From positions 124,001-188,000 of the forward strand of contig VYFX01000011.1 of assembly GCA_009842205.1 (NCBI GenBank): 64,000 nt of DNA, read 5' to 3'. Below are positions 8,564 to 17,245 of the stretch, piece by piece. The translations under genes and the position numbers were made by a program. This stretch comes from Paracoccaceae bacterium (GTDB lineage: Bacteria > Pseudomonadota > Alphaproteobacteria > Rhodobacterales > Rhodobacteraceae). Below the pieces are notes generated by a model. The model was not told the origin of the DNA. It worked only from the letters and a program-made list of their open reading frames with translations, and did no database searches. Numbering within the stretch: the first letter of the stretch is position 1; each line of letters starts with the position of its first letter.

Positions 8564-9815
8564 ATTCATGCAGACTCTTTCACAAGCACAGGATGAGAAT
8601 GCCGATTTAGACCTCTTGCGTAGTTCAATCGCTTTGGAAAGTATTACTGGAAATGAAACACCGTTTGCTTCGTTTCTACTCACTGAGCTTGAGAAATTTG
8701 GATTGAAAACTGGTTTCGGTGATTTTCTTGAGGGTCGCAAAAATGTTTGGGGGCACCTGGCGGGTAAGGAAGGTCGTCCCCATTTGATGTTTGTAGGTCA
8801 TACTGATACTGTCCACGTTCGAGGTTGGGAAAATTACTGGCAATCTGACCCACGAGCTGATCCATTCGCTGGTGTTGAATTTGAAGAGGCAATTTGGGGG
8901 CGCGGTGCTTGCGACCTAAAGGGTGGAATATGTGCAGCTTTAGCGAGCCTTCGGTTACTTCAAAGCATTGGTTGTGAATTGGAGGGTAGTATAACTTTTG
9001 CTTTTGTTGGTGATGAAGAAAGTGGGGAAACTGGTACGGGTGTCAGTGCAGGAATAAAAGCCTTTGTACAACAATTTGAAACTGAAAAGTTGCCAGCTCC
9101 AGATTTTGCCATCTACCTTGAACCGACAACTTTGAATATCTTTACTGCACAAATTGGATTTTTTATTGCTGATCTGACAGTAAAAGGAAAAACTGCGTAT
9201 TTTGGCAAGCCTGAACAAGGAGTTGACGCACTTAAATATACTCACGAACTATTAGCCAGGATTTGGTCACATGAAACAGAACTACGTTCGGGTTTTTCCC
9301 ACGACCTTGTTGGCCCATCATCCCTTCTTGTGACCAGCATTGAAGGAGGTGGTTTTATTGCCGTTCCTGAATTATGCAGGTTTTCGTTAATCAGAACACT
9401 TCATCCCGATGAAGATATGGATGAGGCGATAGAAAAGTTTGAAGCCTGCATTTTTTCCAGTGAAGGGATTTCGGTACAGGTTGACTATCCGGCAGGACGG
9501 GATCATCCGAAAGGGGGTTCGGCATCTGAAATACCGCAGGATACTGAACAAGTCCTGCTCTTGCAGGATTGTATTCGTCAAACCTCATTGAAAAAGGGAG
9601 AGATTAAAGGTGCACCCTTTTGGTCGGAAAAGTCTTTTCTTGTGAACGATTTTGGCTGCCCAGCAGTCTATTGTGCTCCTGGAGACATTTCCGTTGCTCA
9701 CACTTTTGAAGAACGAATCTGTAAAGATGAATACCTTGCGTCAATACGGAGTTTTGCCCTGTTTATCGCACAATATTGTGGAGTTAAACCTTTGTCAAAC
9801 AATTCAATCCAGTGA
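8556..9815 (+). CDS. M20-family metallohydrolase (ArgE/DapE/carboxypeptidase G2 type)
   Basis: A di-zinc amidohydrolase of the M20 family, 420 residues. Zinc and catalytic motifs are visible: FVGHTDTVHV (His and Asp), GRGACDLKGGICA (bridging Asp) and GDEESGETGTG (catalytic Glu pair), with a later His in SVAHTFEER. A dimerisation domain interrupts the catalytic domain in the normal place. These enzymes remove N-acyl groups or cut small peptide bonds. In this operon an amide or acyl group on the imported compound would be a natural target, but the substrate cannot be read from the sequence. I take ATG 8556, which overlaps the regulator stop (8561-8563); 8568 is an alternative. Confidence 0.85.
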   Translation: MIEFMQTLSQAQDENADLDLLRSSIALESITGNETPFASFLLTELEKFGLKTGFGDFLEGRKNVWGHLAGKEGRPHLMFVGHTDTVHVRGWENYWQSDPRADPFAGVEFEEAIWGRGACDLKGGICAALASLRLLQSIGCELEGSITFAFVGDEESGETGTGVSAGIKAFVQQFETEKLPAPDFAIYLEPTTLNIFTAQIGFFIADLTVKGKTAYFGKPEQGVDALKYTHELLARIWSHETELRSGFSHDLVGPSSLLVTSIEGGGFIAVPELCRFSLIRTLHPDEDMDEAIEKFEACIFSSEGISVQVDYPAGRDHPKGGSASEIPQDTEQVLLLQDCIRQTSLKKGEIKGAPFWSEKSFLVNDFGCPAVYCAPGDISVAHTFEERICKDEYLASIRSFALFIAQYCGVKPLSNNSIQ

Positions 9816-9827
9816 AAGGAGACCATT

Positions 9828-10889
9828 ATGACTAAACTGGCAAAAATATTTATCAGCACAATACTGATAATATTTCTTGGATCTTGGGTCAGTGCCGAAA
9901 CAATTGGCCCTGGAGGGGAGTCTGCTACTCCAAGTTCTGAAATTGTGGTTGGTAATGACCTTGTTGCATCAATTCAGGCAGGTAATTATACTGCAGCTCT
10001 GCTGTGGCATGACCAATCGGATTTTGTCAACGCGGTTACTGCAGGTGCAAGAGATGAATTTACACGGTTGGGAATAGAAGTTGTTGCTGTAACCAGTGCG
10101 GGTTTCGATGCTGCCAAGCAGCGGAATGATATTGAAACATCCTTGGCTAGGAATCCAAGCATTATACTCTCATTGCCACTTGATCCTGTCACATCTGCTG
10201 CGGCATTTGAAGAGGCAAAGGATGCTGGTGTGGCACTAACTTTCTTATCAAACCTGCCGTCTGGTTATAAGCATCCGGACGATTATGCTGCAATTGTAAC
10301 TGATGACCTATTTGAAATGGGAAAGCAGGCAGCTGATGCACTCGCTGCTTCCATGGATAATAGTGGTACAGTCGGTTGGATTTATCATGATGCCGCCTAT
10401 TATGTAACAAATCAGCGTGACAATGCCTTCAAAACAACGATAGAGAACGATTATCCTGATATAACTATTGTTGCAGAGCAGGGAATAAGTGATCCAGCAC
10501 GTGCAGAAGAAATAGCCAATGCAATGCTGCTCAAAAACCCTGATATCGGTGGAATCTATGTAACCTGGGCAGGTCCAGCCGAAGGTGTGCTTGCAGTTTT
10601 ACGAGCCAATGGCAATGATACAACAAAGATTGTTACATTGGACCTTTCAGAGCCTATTGCTCTTGATATGGTACGTGGTGGTAACGTTGTGGCAATTATT
10701 GCTGATGAGGCATATGAGCTTGGTAGGGCAATGGCGGCATCGGCAGCCCTAGATCTTATGGGAGAAGTTGTTCCTCCATTCATTGTGGCACCGGCGATTA
10801 CTGTCAATGCTGACAATATATTGGAAGGTTGGAATCAGTCGCTCAATATTGACCCACCCTCTAGTGTGGTTTCTGCTGCACAAAACTAA
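9828..10889 (+). CDS. Periplasmic sugar-type ABC transporter substrate-binding protein
   Basis: A 353-residue periplasmic binding protein of the ribose/LacI-like fold (type I). A signal peptide spans about residues 1-23, with hydrophobic core IFISTILIIFLGSWVSA. The remainder shows the repeated alpha/beta pattern, with typical segments ETSLARNPSIILSLPLDP and AAAFEEAKDAGVALTFLSN. A good AAAGGAG ribosome site precedes ATG 9828. It is followed by a strong hairpin and then the permease gene, an arrangement common where the binding protein must be made in excess. The ligand is not identifiable; the neighbours suggest an amino sugar or an amino-acid-linked sugar. Confidence 0.85.
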   Translation: MTKLAKIFISTILIIFLGSWVSAETIGPGGESATPSSEIVVGNDLVASIQAGNYTAALLWHDQSDFVNAVTAGARDEFTRLGIEVVAVTSAGFDAAKQRNDIETSLARNPSIILSLPLDPVTSAAAFEEAKDAGVALTFLSNLPSGYKHPDDYAAIVTDDLFEMGKQAADALAASMDNSGTVGWIYHDAAYYVTNQRDNAFKTTIENDYPDITIVAEQGISDPARAEEIANAMLLKNPDIGGIYVTWAGPAEGVLAVLRANGNDTTKIVTLDLSEPIALDMVRGGNVVAIIADEAYELGRAMAASAALDLMGEVVPPFIVAPAITVNADNILEGWNQSLNIDPPSSVVSAAQN

Positions 10890-10897
10890 AATTACCA

Positions 10898-10920
10898 GCG
10901 GATTGCCTTGGGCAATCCGC
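10898..10920 (+). promoter_or_regulatory. Intercistronic hairpin between binding protein and permease genes
   Basis: The arms GCGGATTGCC (10898-10907) and GGCAATCCGC (10911-10920) pair perfectly over 10 bp with a TTG loop. A run of six T (10927-10932) follows after GAATTG. The form is that of a weak terminator or a 3' RNA-stabilising hairpin. Position inside the operon suggests it raises binding-protein mRNA relative to the downstream permease mRNA. Confidence 0.75.
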
Positions 10921-10947
10921 GAATTGTTTTTTCAGGTTGGGTGACTG

Positions 10948-11904
10948 ATGGAGGGGAGTTATTTGTTTTCAAAACGGCTGAATCTACAAAAGAATCTAAT
11001 TTATTTTGGTTTTCTTGGGATATTCCTCTTTTTTGCAATTACACTTTATAATGACGGCTTCCTGACAACCCGCAACCTGACAAATATCGTTTTGCAGACA
11101 GCACCTGCCACGATTATGGCTATTGGATTGGTGTTCGTGCTTTCATCAGGCGAGATTGATCTCAGTTTTGGCTCTATCGTTGCTGTTTCTGCCCTGACGA
11201 CCGCACTTGTTTTGCAGAGTGCTCCGCTGATCATGGGTATAATGGCAGGCCTCGGAGCTGGCCTTGCAATTGGGTTTTTCAATGGAATCCTTGTTGCATA
11301 TCTTCGCTTACCCTCGTTTCTTGTAACATTGGCTACAATGGGACTGTTTGCAGGAATTGCCAGATCCATGACAAATTTGCGTTCCATTCCTGTACTTAAC
11401 GATACGTTCACTGGTATTTTCGGTTCAGGAAAACTGTTTTCAATTCCTTCACTGGTTATTTGGACAATTCTAGCTGTATTAATTGGGCATATTGTTTATC
11501 GACATACGCGCTTTGGAGCACATATACTTGCAGTTGGAGACAATGCCCGCGCAGCACAGGTTTCTGGTATTAGCGTAGCGAGGGTTCGGCTTTATGCCTT
11601 GACTCTTTGTGGAGGTCTGGCAGGTTTGGCAGGTATGCTTTATGCCGGACGGCTGCAAGCTGCCAAATATACACTAGGTGAAAGTGACTTGATGACCGTT
11701 ATAGCTGCTGTCATTGTAGGAGGTACAGCCCTTTATGGTGGCAAGGGATCTATTATTGGAGCCCTGTTTGGTTCCCTGATGATGGGAATGCTCAATAACG
11801 GGCTTATTCTCATGGGCCTCGATGTATCTGATCAAATGATTGTACGAGGTGTAATCATTCTTCTCGCTGTCGCCTTGTCCCTGAGAAATTTCAATCGGAT
11901 TTAG
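10948..11904 (+). CDS. Sugar-type ABC transporter permease (RbsC/FrcC-like)
   Basis: A 318-residue inner-membrane protein with about eight to ten hydrophobic segments. The family hallmarks are FVLSSGEIDLSFGSIVAVSA near residues 66-85 and the coupling segment GDNARAAQVSGISVARVRLYAL near residue 197, where the permease contacts its ATPase. Another conserved stretch is VIAAVIVGGTALYGGKGSIIGALFGSLMMG near residue 250. It forms the channel of the importer with the ATPase at 13121. Genes for permease and ATPase are separated by the YhfX-like gene, an unusual internal order that ties that enzyme to the transported compound. Confidence 0.9.
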   Translation: MEGSYLFSKRLNLQKNLIYFGFLGIFLFFAITLYNDGFLTTRNLTNIVLQTAPATIMAIGLVFVLSSGEIDLSFGSIVAVSALTTALVLQSAPLIMGIMAGLGAGLAIGFFNGILVAYLRLPSFLVTLATMGLFAGIARSMTNLRSIPVLNDTFTGIFGSGKLFSIPSLVIWTILAVLIGHIVYRHTRFGAHILAVGDNARAAQVSGISVARVRLYALTLCGGLAGLAGMLYAGRLQAAKYTLGESDLMTVIAAVIVGGTALYGGKGSIIGALFGSLMMGMLNNGLILMGLDVSDQMIVRGVIILLAVALSLRNFNRI

Positions 11905-11912
11905 GAATTATC

Positions 11913-13124
11913 ATGTTTTTAGACTTGCTTATCCGTAGAAACCCAACTTTCATTGAGGCTGTCATTGCATTACATCAACAAGGCAAGTTGCCGGCAAATT
12001 CATATGTGATTGATCTAGATAAGGTAGAACGTAATTCAAAACTGTTTCAAACCGAGGCCAGAAAATTTGGGCTCACAACATTTGCCATGACCAAGCAGGT
12101 TGGACGACATTCCGGTTTTTGCCAAGCAGTCATCAGAGGAGGGATAAATCAATCAGTCGCTGTTGATGTCGCTTGTGCAGTGGCCTGTGACAAAGCCGGC
12201 TTAAAAACAGGACATATTGGGCATCTTGTTCAAGTACCACTTACCGAGGCAGATTTTGTAGCCAGAAAACTGAAACCGGAATTTTGGACGGTATTTTCAG
12301 AAGGGAAATCAAGGGAGGCTGCAACTGCGTCCACTCGGGCAGGTCGGAAACAGAAGATTCTTGCCCGTATCCAATCTGCCGGGGATACTTTCTACCGTGG
12401 TCATGAAGGTGGATTTGATGCCGAAGATATTATCGAAACAGCTGATGGTATTGACAAACTTGAAGGTGGATATTTTGCTGGAATAACAACTTTTCCGGCC
12501 CTGCTCTTTGATCCATCAACTGGTAAGGTTAAACCGACTCCCAATCTGAAAACCCTTGAACTTGCCGCTGAAAAACTGAGAGTTGCTGGACGGACGGAAA
12601 TTGAAATCAATGCTCCAGGAACAACATCTTCTGTCGTACTTTCTGCCCTGGCAGAAGCCGGAGCAACACAATGCGAACCCGGTAATGGGCTTCATGGTAC
12701 GACACCACTTCATGCAGTTGAAGACTTGCCAGAAGATCCGGCGGTACTTTATTTGTCGGAAGTCTCGCATAACCACGGTGGTAAAGCATACTGTTTTGGT
12801 GGTGGACTGTATATTGATCCTGTATTTCCGAAATATCAGGTACAAGCTCTGGTAACTTCAGAACCAAGATCCCGATACGATGATTTACATGATGTCGAAA
12901 TGCCGGATTATTCGGCCATTGATTACTATGCGATGATTGATTCTGGTGCCGGAAAGAATCCACGGCCAGGGGATACCGTGATATTTGGTTTTCGTGGGCA
13001 GGCTTTTGTCACCCGGGCGCATGTAACCGGCCTAAAGGGTTTATCAAGTGGTAAACCTGAAGTAACCACCATTGAGAATGGCTTTGGAGAAAAATCATTT
13101 TGGCCAGGAGTGTTTAAACCATGA
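11913..13124 (+). CDS. YhfX-like PLP-dependent alanine racemase-fold protein
   Basis: A 403-residue protein of the alanine racemase N-terminal fold with the distinctive features of E. coli YhfX. It opens MFLDLLIRRNP, continues with the PLP-lysine segment FAMTKQVGRHSGF, and has GHIGHLVQVP, GHEGGF, GITTFPALLF, ATQCEPGNGLHGTTPLH and a SEVSH box. The PLP lysine is probably the Lys of the TKQ motif. YhfX proteins are predicted amino-acid racemases or aldolase-like enzymes, but their true reaction is not established as far as I know. It lies inside the transporter operon and its stop overlaps the ATPase start (ATGA), so it should act on the imported compound. Replacement or loss of PLP residues was not seen. 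Confidence 0.8.
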   Translation: MFLDLLIRRNPTFIEAVIALHQQGKLPANSYVIDLDKVERNSKLFQTEARKFGLTTFAMTKQVGRHSGFCQAVIRGGINQSVAVDVACAVACDKAGLKTGHIGHLVQVPLTEADFVARKLKPEFWTVFSEGKSREAATASTRAGRKQKILARIQSAGDTFYRGHEGGFDAEDIIETADGIDKLEGGYFAGITTFPALLFDPSTGKVKPTPNLKTLELAAEKLRVAGRTEIEINAPGTTSSVVLSALAEAGATQCEPGNGLHGTTPLHAVEDLPEDPAVLYLSEVSHNHGGKAYCFGGGLYIDPVFPKYQVQALVTSEPRSRYDDLHDVEMPDYSAIDYYAMIDSGAGKNPRPGDTVIFGFRGQAFVTRAHVTGLKGLSSGKPEVTTIENGFGEKSFWPGVFKP

Positions 13125-13861
13125 CAGAATTTCAACCGGTTTTGTCTCTCAGAGGTATTCATAAAGCATTTGATGGTCTTGTCGCTATTCAAAATTTTTC
13201 ATTGGATCTCTTTTCCAGCAAGATTGTAGCTCTTGTTGGTGATAATGGCGCTGGCAAATCAACAATAATCAAGGTTATATCAGGTATCTACCCACCAACC
13301 TCAGGTGAAATTCTGCTTGAGGGTGAAATGGTTAACTTTTCGAATGCAAGTTCCTCTCGCAGCAGGGGAATCGAGGTGGTTCATCAGGACTTGGCGTTGG
13401 TTGATGAACAGCCGGTGTACATGAACATGTTTTTGGGAAAGGAGCTAACCAAAACGCCCTTTGGCTTGCTTGACAAGGCACGAATGCGGCAGGAAAGTCA
13501 AAATCTGGTAGATGGGCTTGATGTTCGTATACCTTCTACCAATCTGGCCATACGAAATCTCAGCGGTGGTCAAAGGCAGGGAATCGCCATAGCGCGTGCT
13601 GTTCACTGGGCAAGTAAACTCATTCTTCTTGATGAACCCACAGCAGCACTTGGTGTCGCAGAAACGGCCAAGGTAGAAGAACTCGTTTCATCACTGAGGG
13701 AACGTAAACTTGCTATCCTTCTCATCAGTCACAGTCTTGATCAGGTCTTTCGCTTGGCAGACCAAATATGTGTGTTACGTAGAGGAGAGCAAATTGGAAT
13801 TCGAGAAACGTGCAAAACCAACAAGAACGAAATCATATCAATGATAACAGGGGTAGATTGA
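13121..13861 (+). CDS. Sugar-type ABC transporter ATP-binding protein, single domain
   Basis: The ATPase that powers the importer. Walker A is GDNGAGKST near residues 40-48, the Q-loop is HQDLALVDEQ, the signature is LSGGQRQGIAIARA and Walker B is LILLDEPTAAL, followed by the switch His in LISHSLDQV. It has one ATPase domain (246 residues) rather than the double-length RbsA arrangement, as in FrcA of rhizobial fructose importers, so it should work as a homodimer. It starts at ATG 13121, overlapping the preceding stop by four bases. Confidence 0.9.
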   Translation: MTEFQPVLSLRGIHKAFDGLVAIQNFSLDLFSSKIVALVGDNGAGKSTIIKVISGIYPPTSGEILLEGEMVNFSNASSSRSRGIEVVHQDLALVDEQPVYMNMFLGKELTKTPFGLLDKARMRQESQNLVDGLDVRIPSTNLAIRNLSGGQRQGIAIARAVHWASKLILLDEPTAALGVAETAKVEELVSSLRERKLAILLISHSLDQVFRLADQICVLRRGEQIGIRETCKTNKNEIISMITGVD

Positions 13862-13863
13862 TC

Positions 13864-14895
13864 ATGATGTCCCCCAAACAGACTCAGACAGCTGCTGAAA
13901 TTAGTGAAATTCCTTCTACGATCAAGCATCAGTTGGAGATGGGAATAGAGACCTATTGGGCAGTTGGTAATGAATTACGCGATATTGATGTCCAAGGATA
14001 TATTACCTGTGCTCGCGGTTCCTCTGATCATGCGGCCACATTTTTCAAATACCTCTTTGAAACACATACTGGTCTGCCGGTTGCATCAATAGGTCCTTCA
14101 GTAGCTACATTATACAAGGCTAATTTGAAACTTGATGGATTTGCAGCAATAGCTTTCTCCCAGTCAGGTTCAAGTCCTGATATTTTAGCCTTGCTTGATG
14201 CAGCCGGGAGAGGCGGAGCAAAAACTTTTTCAGTTTTGAATGTCACCGACAGTCCTTTGGGGAAAATAGCAGAGACCATATTGCCAATTCATGCTGGCCC
14301 AGAAATGGCTGTAGCAGCAACAAAATCATTTGTTGGCATGCTGATCGCTTCCCTTGGGATGCTAGCCGGATATCTAAAGGACCGTTCCATAATATCAACC
14401 CTGCAACTTTTACCTGACCTTGCCCAAGAAGTTATAAACTCTGAAAAGGAATTACCCATGGGTCAGATTTCAAAAGCCAGCTCTTTATACTGTATCGGTC
14501 GTGGGCTGAACTATGCCCTAGCTTGTGAAATTGCCTTGAAGTTCAAAGAGCTATGTCATTTGCATGCTGAAGCCTATTCGGCAGCTGAAGTATTACATGG
14601 TCCAGCAACAATTGCCCATGAAAAATTTGTAACTCTGTTTATTGAATCATCTGGAATAGAATCGGCATCAATGGAAGCTGCACGGCAAAATATGAAATCC
14701 AGAGGTGCCACAGTAATTACCCTGGAATCGATACCTAAACTGACAAACCCATCAAACTCCCATTGTCGAATTGAGCTCATCTCTCCTATTGTTCAGATAA
14801 TTTCCTTTTACGTATTTGTGGAGAAACTGGCGCGTAGATTTGGTTTCAATCCAGATTTACCAACAGGATTGGAAAAGGTTACAAAAACCTTTTGA
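13864..14895 (+). CDS. SIS-domain sugar-phosphate protein, GlmS-isomerase/NagB-II like
   Basis: Two SIS domains in about 343 residues, like the isomerase half of GlmS and the NagB-II/AgaS deaminases. Sugar-phosphate motifs are CARGSSDHAATFFKY near residue 50, SQSGSSPD near 98, ATKSFVG near 153, AEAYSAAEVLHGP near 235 and the C-terminal FNPDLPTGLEKVTKTF. The glutaminase domain of GlmS is absent, so deamination or isomerisation of an amino-sugar phosphate is more likely than synthesis. It is last in the operon. ATG 13864 follows the ATPase stop by two bases; the ribosome site is weak, suggesting coupling. This gene is the main reason to think the substrate contains an amino sugar. Confidence 0.85.
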   Translation: MMSPKQTQTAAEISEIPSTIKHQLEMGIETYWAVGNELRDIDVQGYITCARGSSDHAATFFKYLFETHTGLPVASIGPSVATLYKANLKLDGFAAIAFSQSGSSPDILALLDAAGRGGAKTFSVLNVTDSPLGKIAETILPIHAGPEMAVAATKSFVGMLIASLGMLAGYLKDRSIISTLQLLPDLAQEVINSEKELPMGQISKASSLYCIGRGLNYALACEIALKFKELCHLHAEAYSAAEVLHGPATIAHEKFVTLFIESSGIESASMEAARQNMKSRGATVITLESIPKLTNPSNSHCRIELISPIVQIISFYVFVEKLARRFGFNPDLPTGLEKVTKTF

Positions 14896-15083
14896 CTTTA
14901 GTTCTGGGTCTAAATCACATTACAGCCATTCACAGTTTAGGGTATCATGCATGAATAAATTAAATTATTCCTTTTTAGAGCACGACAATTTGTTCTCAAT
15001 AATTTGGGTATTTGTACGGGCGGGGGTCAATGACACCAAGTCAAATAAGGTCAAAGGTATTGTCTGTTCACTTTCAAATGTAC

Positions 15084-15965
15084 TTAAAACTTCACCAATT
15101 CTTTAAACATGTATCCCTGAAGGTAGAGCAGCGAAGTCAGATCACCATGGTTTATCCTTATCTTGCTTTGGCTGGCAACAATGGGATAAGACCTGAAGGC
15201 TACTCCCATACCTGAAGCAAGAAGCATATCCAGATCATTTGCACCATCTCCTACGGCAAGAGCATCGGCAAACTTCAGACCAAGTCCGTTGACAAGTTTG
15301 GTCAGTAAATCCAATTTGGTAGACTTGCCCAGAATGGGCAAACCTATATCGCCGGTCAGTACATTGTTTTGAATGATCAGTGAGTTGGCATGGGCTTCGT
15401 GGAAACCAAGAGCAGCAGAAACCCTCTCGGTAAAATGGGTAAAACCACCCGAGACCAAGGCACAGTACGCACCATTTGCACGCATGGTACCAACAAGTTC
15501 CCTTGCGCCGGGAGTAAACGTGATGCGGGTATGCCAGGTTTGGTCAAGCAAGTCGGCACTTTCATCCCTTAAAAGTGCTACCCTTTCCCTCAAGGCATCT
15601 TCAAAAGGCAATTCGCCATTCATCGCTCTTTTGGTGATCTTCTTGACCCTGTTCCCATTTCCCGATATGTCTGCCAATTCATCCAGACATTCCTGCTCGA
15701 TAATGGTGGAGTCCATGTCAGCCACCAAAAGTTTCTTTTTCCGGACACCGTTGGGTTGTATTACCAGATCAATACCTAAATCATTAAGGGTAGACCAGGT
15801 AATGTCAAAATCGGAAGGAAATGAGTCCACCAAGAATTCAGCCGCAACACCCTCACAGAGGCATCTGATATCATACCCAGCCCACTTGGAACCTAACTCC
15901 CTGACTTGGGACGATTCAAGATTTGCCCTATTGGGGTTGGCAATAAGGGAAATTATATACTTCAC
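15084..15965 (-). CDS. serB: Phosphoserine phosphatase
   Basis: SerB removes phosphate from O-phosphoserine, the last step of serine synthesis. The haloacid-dehalogenase motifs are VADMDSTIIEQECLDELAD (nucleophile Asp and acid Asp near residues 88-90), LVSGGFTHF (Ser of motif II) and GDGANDLDML (motif III). An N-terminal ACT-like regulatory region of about 80 residues precedes the catalytic domain, as in other long SerB proteins. Length 293 residues. It is divergent from serC, with a 101-base region between the two starts, and convergent with the SIS gene. The grouping of serB, serC and serA is typical of alphaproteobacteria. Confidence 0.95.
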   Translation of the reverse strand: MKYIISLIANPNRANLESSQVRELGSKWAGYDIRCLCEGVAAEFLVDSFPSDFDITWSTLNDLGIDLVIQPNGVRKKKLLVADMDSTIIEQECLDELADISGNGNRVKKITKRAMNGELPFEDALRERVALLRDESADLLDQTWHTRITFTPGARELVGTMRANGAYCALVSGGFTHFTERVSAALGFHEAHANSLIIQNNVLTGDIGLPILGKSTKLDLLTKLVNGLGLKFADALAVGDGANDLDMLLASGMGVAFRSYPIVASQSKIRINHGDLTSLLYLQGYMFKELVKF

Positions 15966-16066
15966 TCATCCATCCTAGATTTTATGTTGGTTGTATATTC
16001 AAATGTCTAAGCATTGTCTAACGCTTTTAACTCCCTCAGGCACTTGTATCTAATTGAAAGAGAGAA

Positions 16067-17245
16067 ATGATACCTACCAAGCCAGTATATAAACCCAATT
16101 GTCCCAATTTTTCATCGGGTCCATGCAAAAAACCTCCCGACTGGACCTTGAATATACTGCAGGAAGCGCTCCTTGGCAGGTCTCACCGATCCCAATCGGG
16201 AAAAGAAAGGTTATCCACATTAATCCAGACAACAAAGGAAGTTCTGGAAATACCCGATGACTATAGGGTGGGTATTGTACCCGCATCCGATACTGGTGCC
16301 GTGGAGATGGCCATGTGGTCCCTGTTCGGCAGCCGTCCGGTTGAACTGATTGCTTGGGAGGCATTTGGGTTGGATTGGAAAACGGATGTCCTGGAGCAAC
16401 TGGAAATTCCCTCCAACAAGCATATAGCCGATTTTGGCCAGATGCCGGATTTGTCCAGGGTGAATTTCGACAATGATGTTGTTTTTACCTGGAATGGCAC
16501 AACCAGTGGGGTTTGTGTACCCAACGGTGACTTTATACCTGAATTGAGAGGTGGATTAACACTTTGTGATGCAACCTCGGCTGTTTTTGCCATGGATTTG
16601 CCATGGAAAAAGTTGGATGTAACAACGTTCTCCTGGCAAAAGGTAATGGGGGGTGAAGCAGGGCATGGGATGATCATTCTGTCTCCAAGGGCTGTTGACA
16701 GATTGGAATCCTGGCAACCGAAATGGCCCTTGCCCAAGATCTTTAGAATGACCAAGGATGGCAAACTCATCGAGGGAATTTTTGAGGGAGCAACAATAAA
16801 CACACCGTCCATGCTTTGTGTAGAGGATTTTTTGTATTCCCTGTCATGGGGTAAATCCCAGGGAGGTTTGCAAGGATTGGTGGCCAAGACCAAAGCGAAC
16901 GCCGAGGTCATTGAAAGATTTGTGGTAGAAAACGATTGGCTGGATTATTTACCATCCTTACCAGAAATCAGATCAACCACAAGTGTATGTCTCAAATTCA
17001 CTCATAGCCTGCTCAATGCCGACAACATGACGGATTTTTCCAAAAGGGTTGTCGCAAGACTGGAGAATGAGGAAGTTGCTTTTGATATAAAGAATTATAA
17101 AAAGGCCCCTCCCGGTTTGAGAATTTGGTGTGGGGCAACAGTTGAAAAAGAAGATCTTGAACTGTTGATGCCCTGGCTCAAATGGGCTTTCGAAACAGAG
17201 ATAGGGTTACTTGAACAAGGTCAGTTAGCAGGAATGAAATCATGA
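16067..17245 (+). CDS. serC: Phosphoserine aminotransferase
   Basis: SerC makes O-phosphoserine from 3-phosphohydroxypyruvate and glutamate using PLP. The 392-residue protein is the longer alphaproteobacterial/archaeal-like type, opening with PNCPNFSSGPCKKPPDW. The PLP-binding lysine lies in TFSWQKVMGGEAGHGM near residue 194. The stop overlaps the serA start by four bases (ATGA), so the two enzymes of successive steps are made from one message. A GAGAG ribosome site precedes ATG 16067. Confidence 0.94.
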   Translation: MIPTKPVYKPNCPNFSSGPCKKPPDWTLNILQEALLGRSHRSQSGKERLSTLIQTTKEVLEIPDDYRVGIVPASDTGAVEMAMWSLFGSRPVELIAWEAFGLDWKTDVLEQLEIPSNKHIADFGQMPDLSRVNFDNDVVFTWNGTTSGVCVPNGDFIPELRGGLTLCDATSAVFAMDLPWKKLDVTTFSWQKVMGGEAGHGMIILSPRAVDRLESWQPKWPLPKIFRMTKDGKLIEGIFEGATINTPSMLCVEDFLYSLSWGKSQGGLQGLVAKTKANAEVIERFVVENDWLDYLPSLPEIRSTTSVCLKFTHSLLNADNMTDFSKRVVARLENEEVAFDIKNYKKAPPGLRIWCGATVEKEDLELLMPWLKWAFETEIGLLEQGQLAGMKS

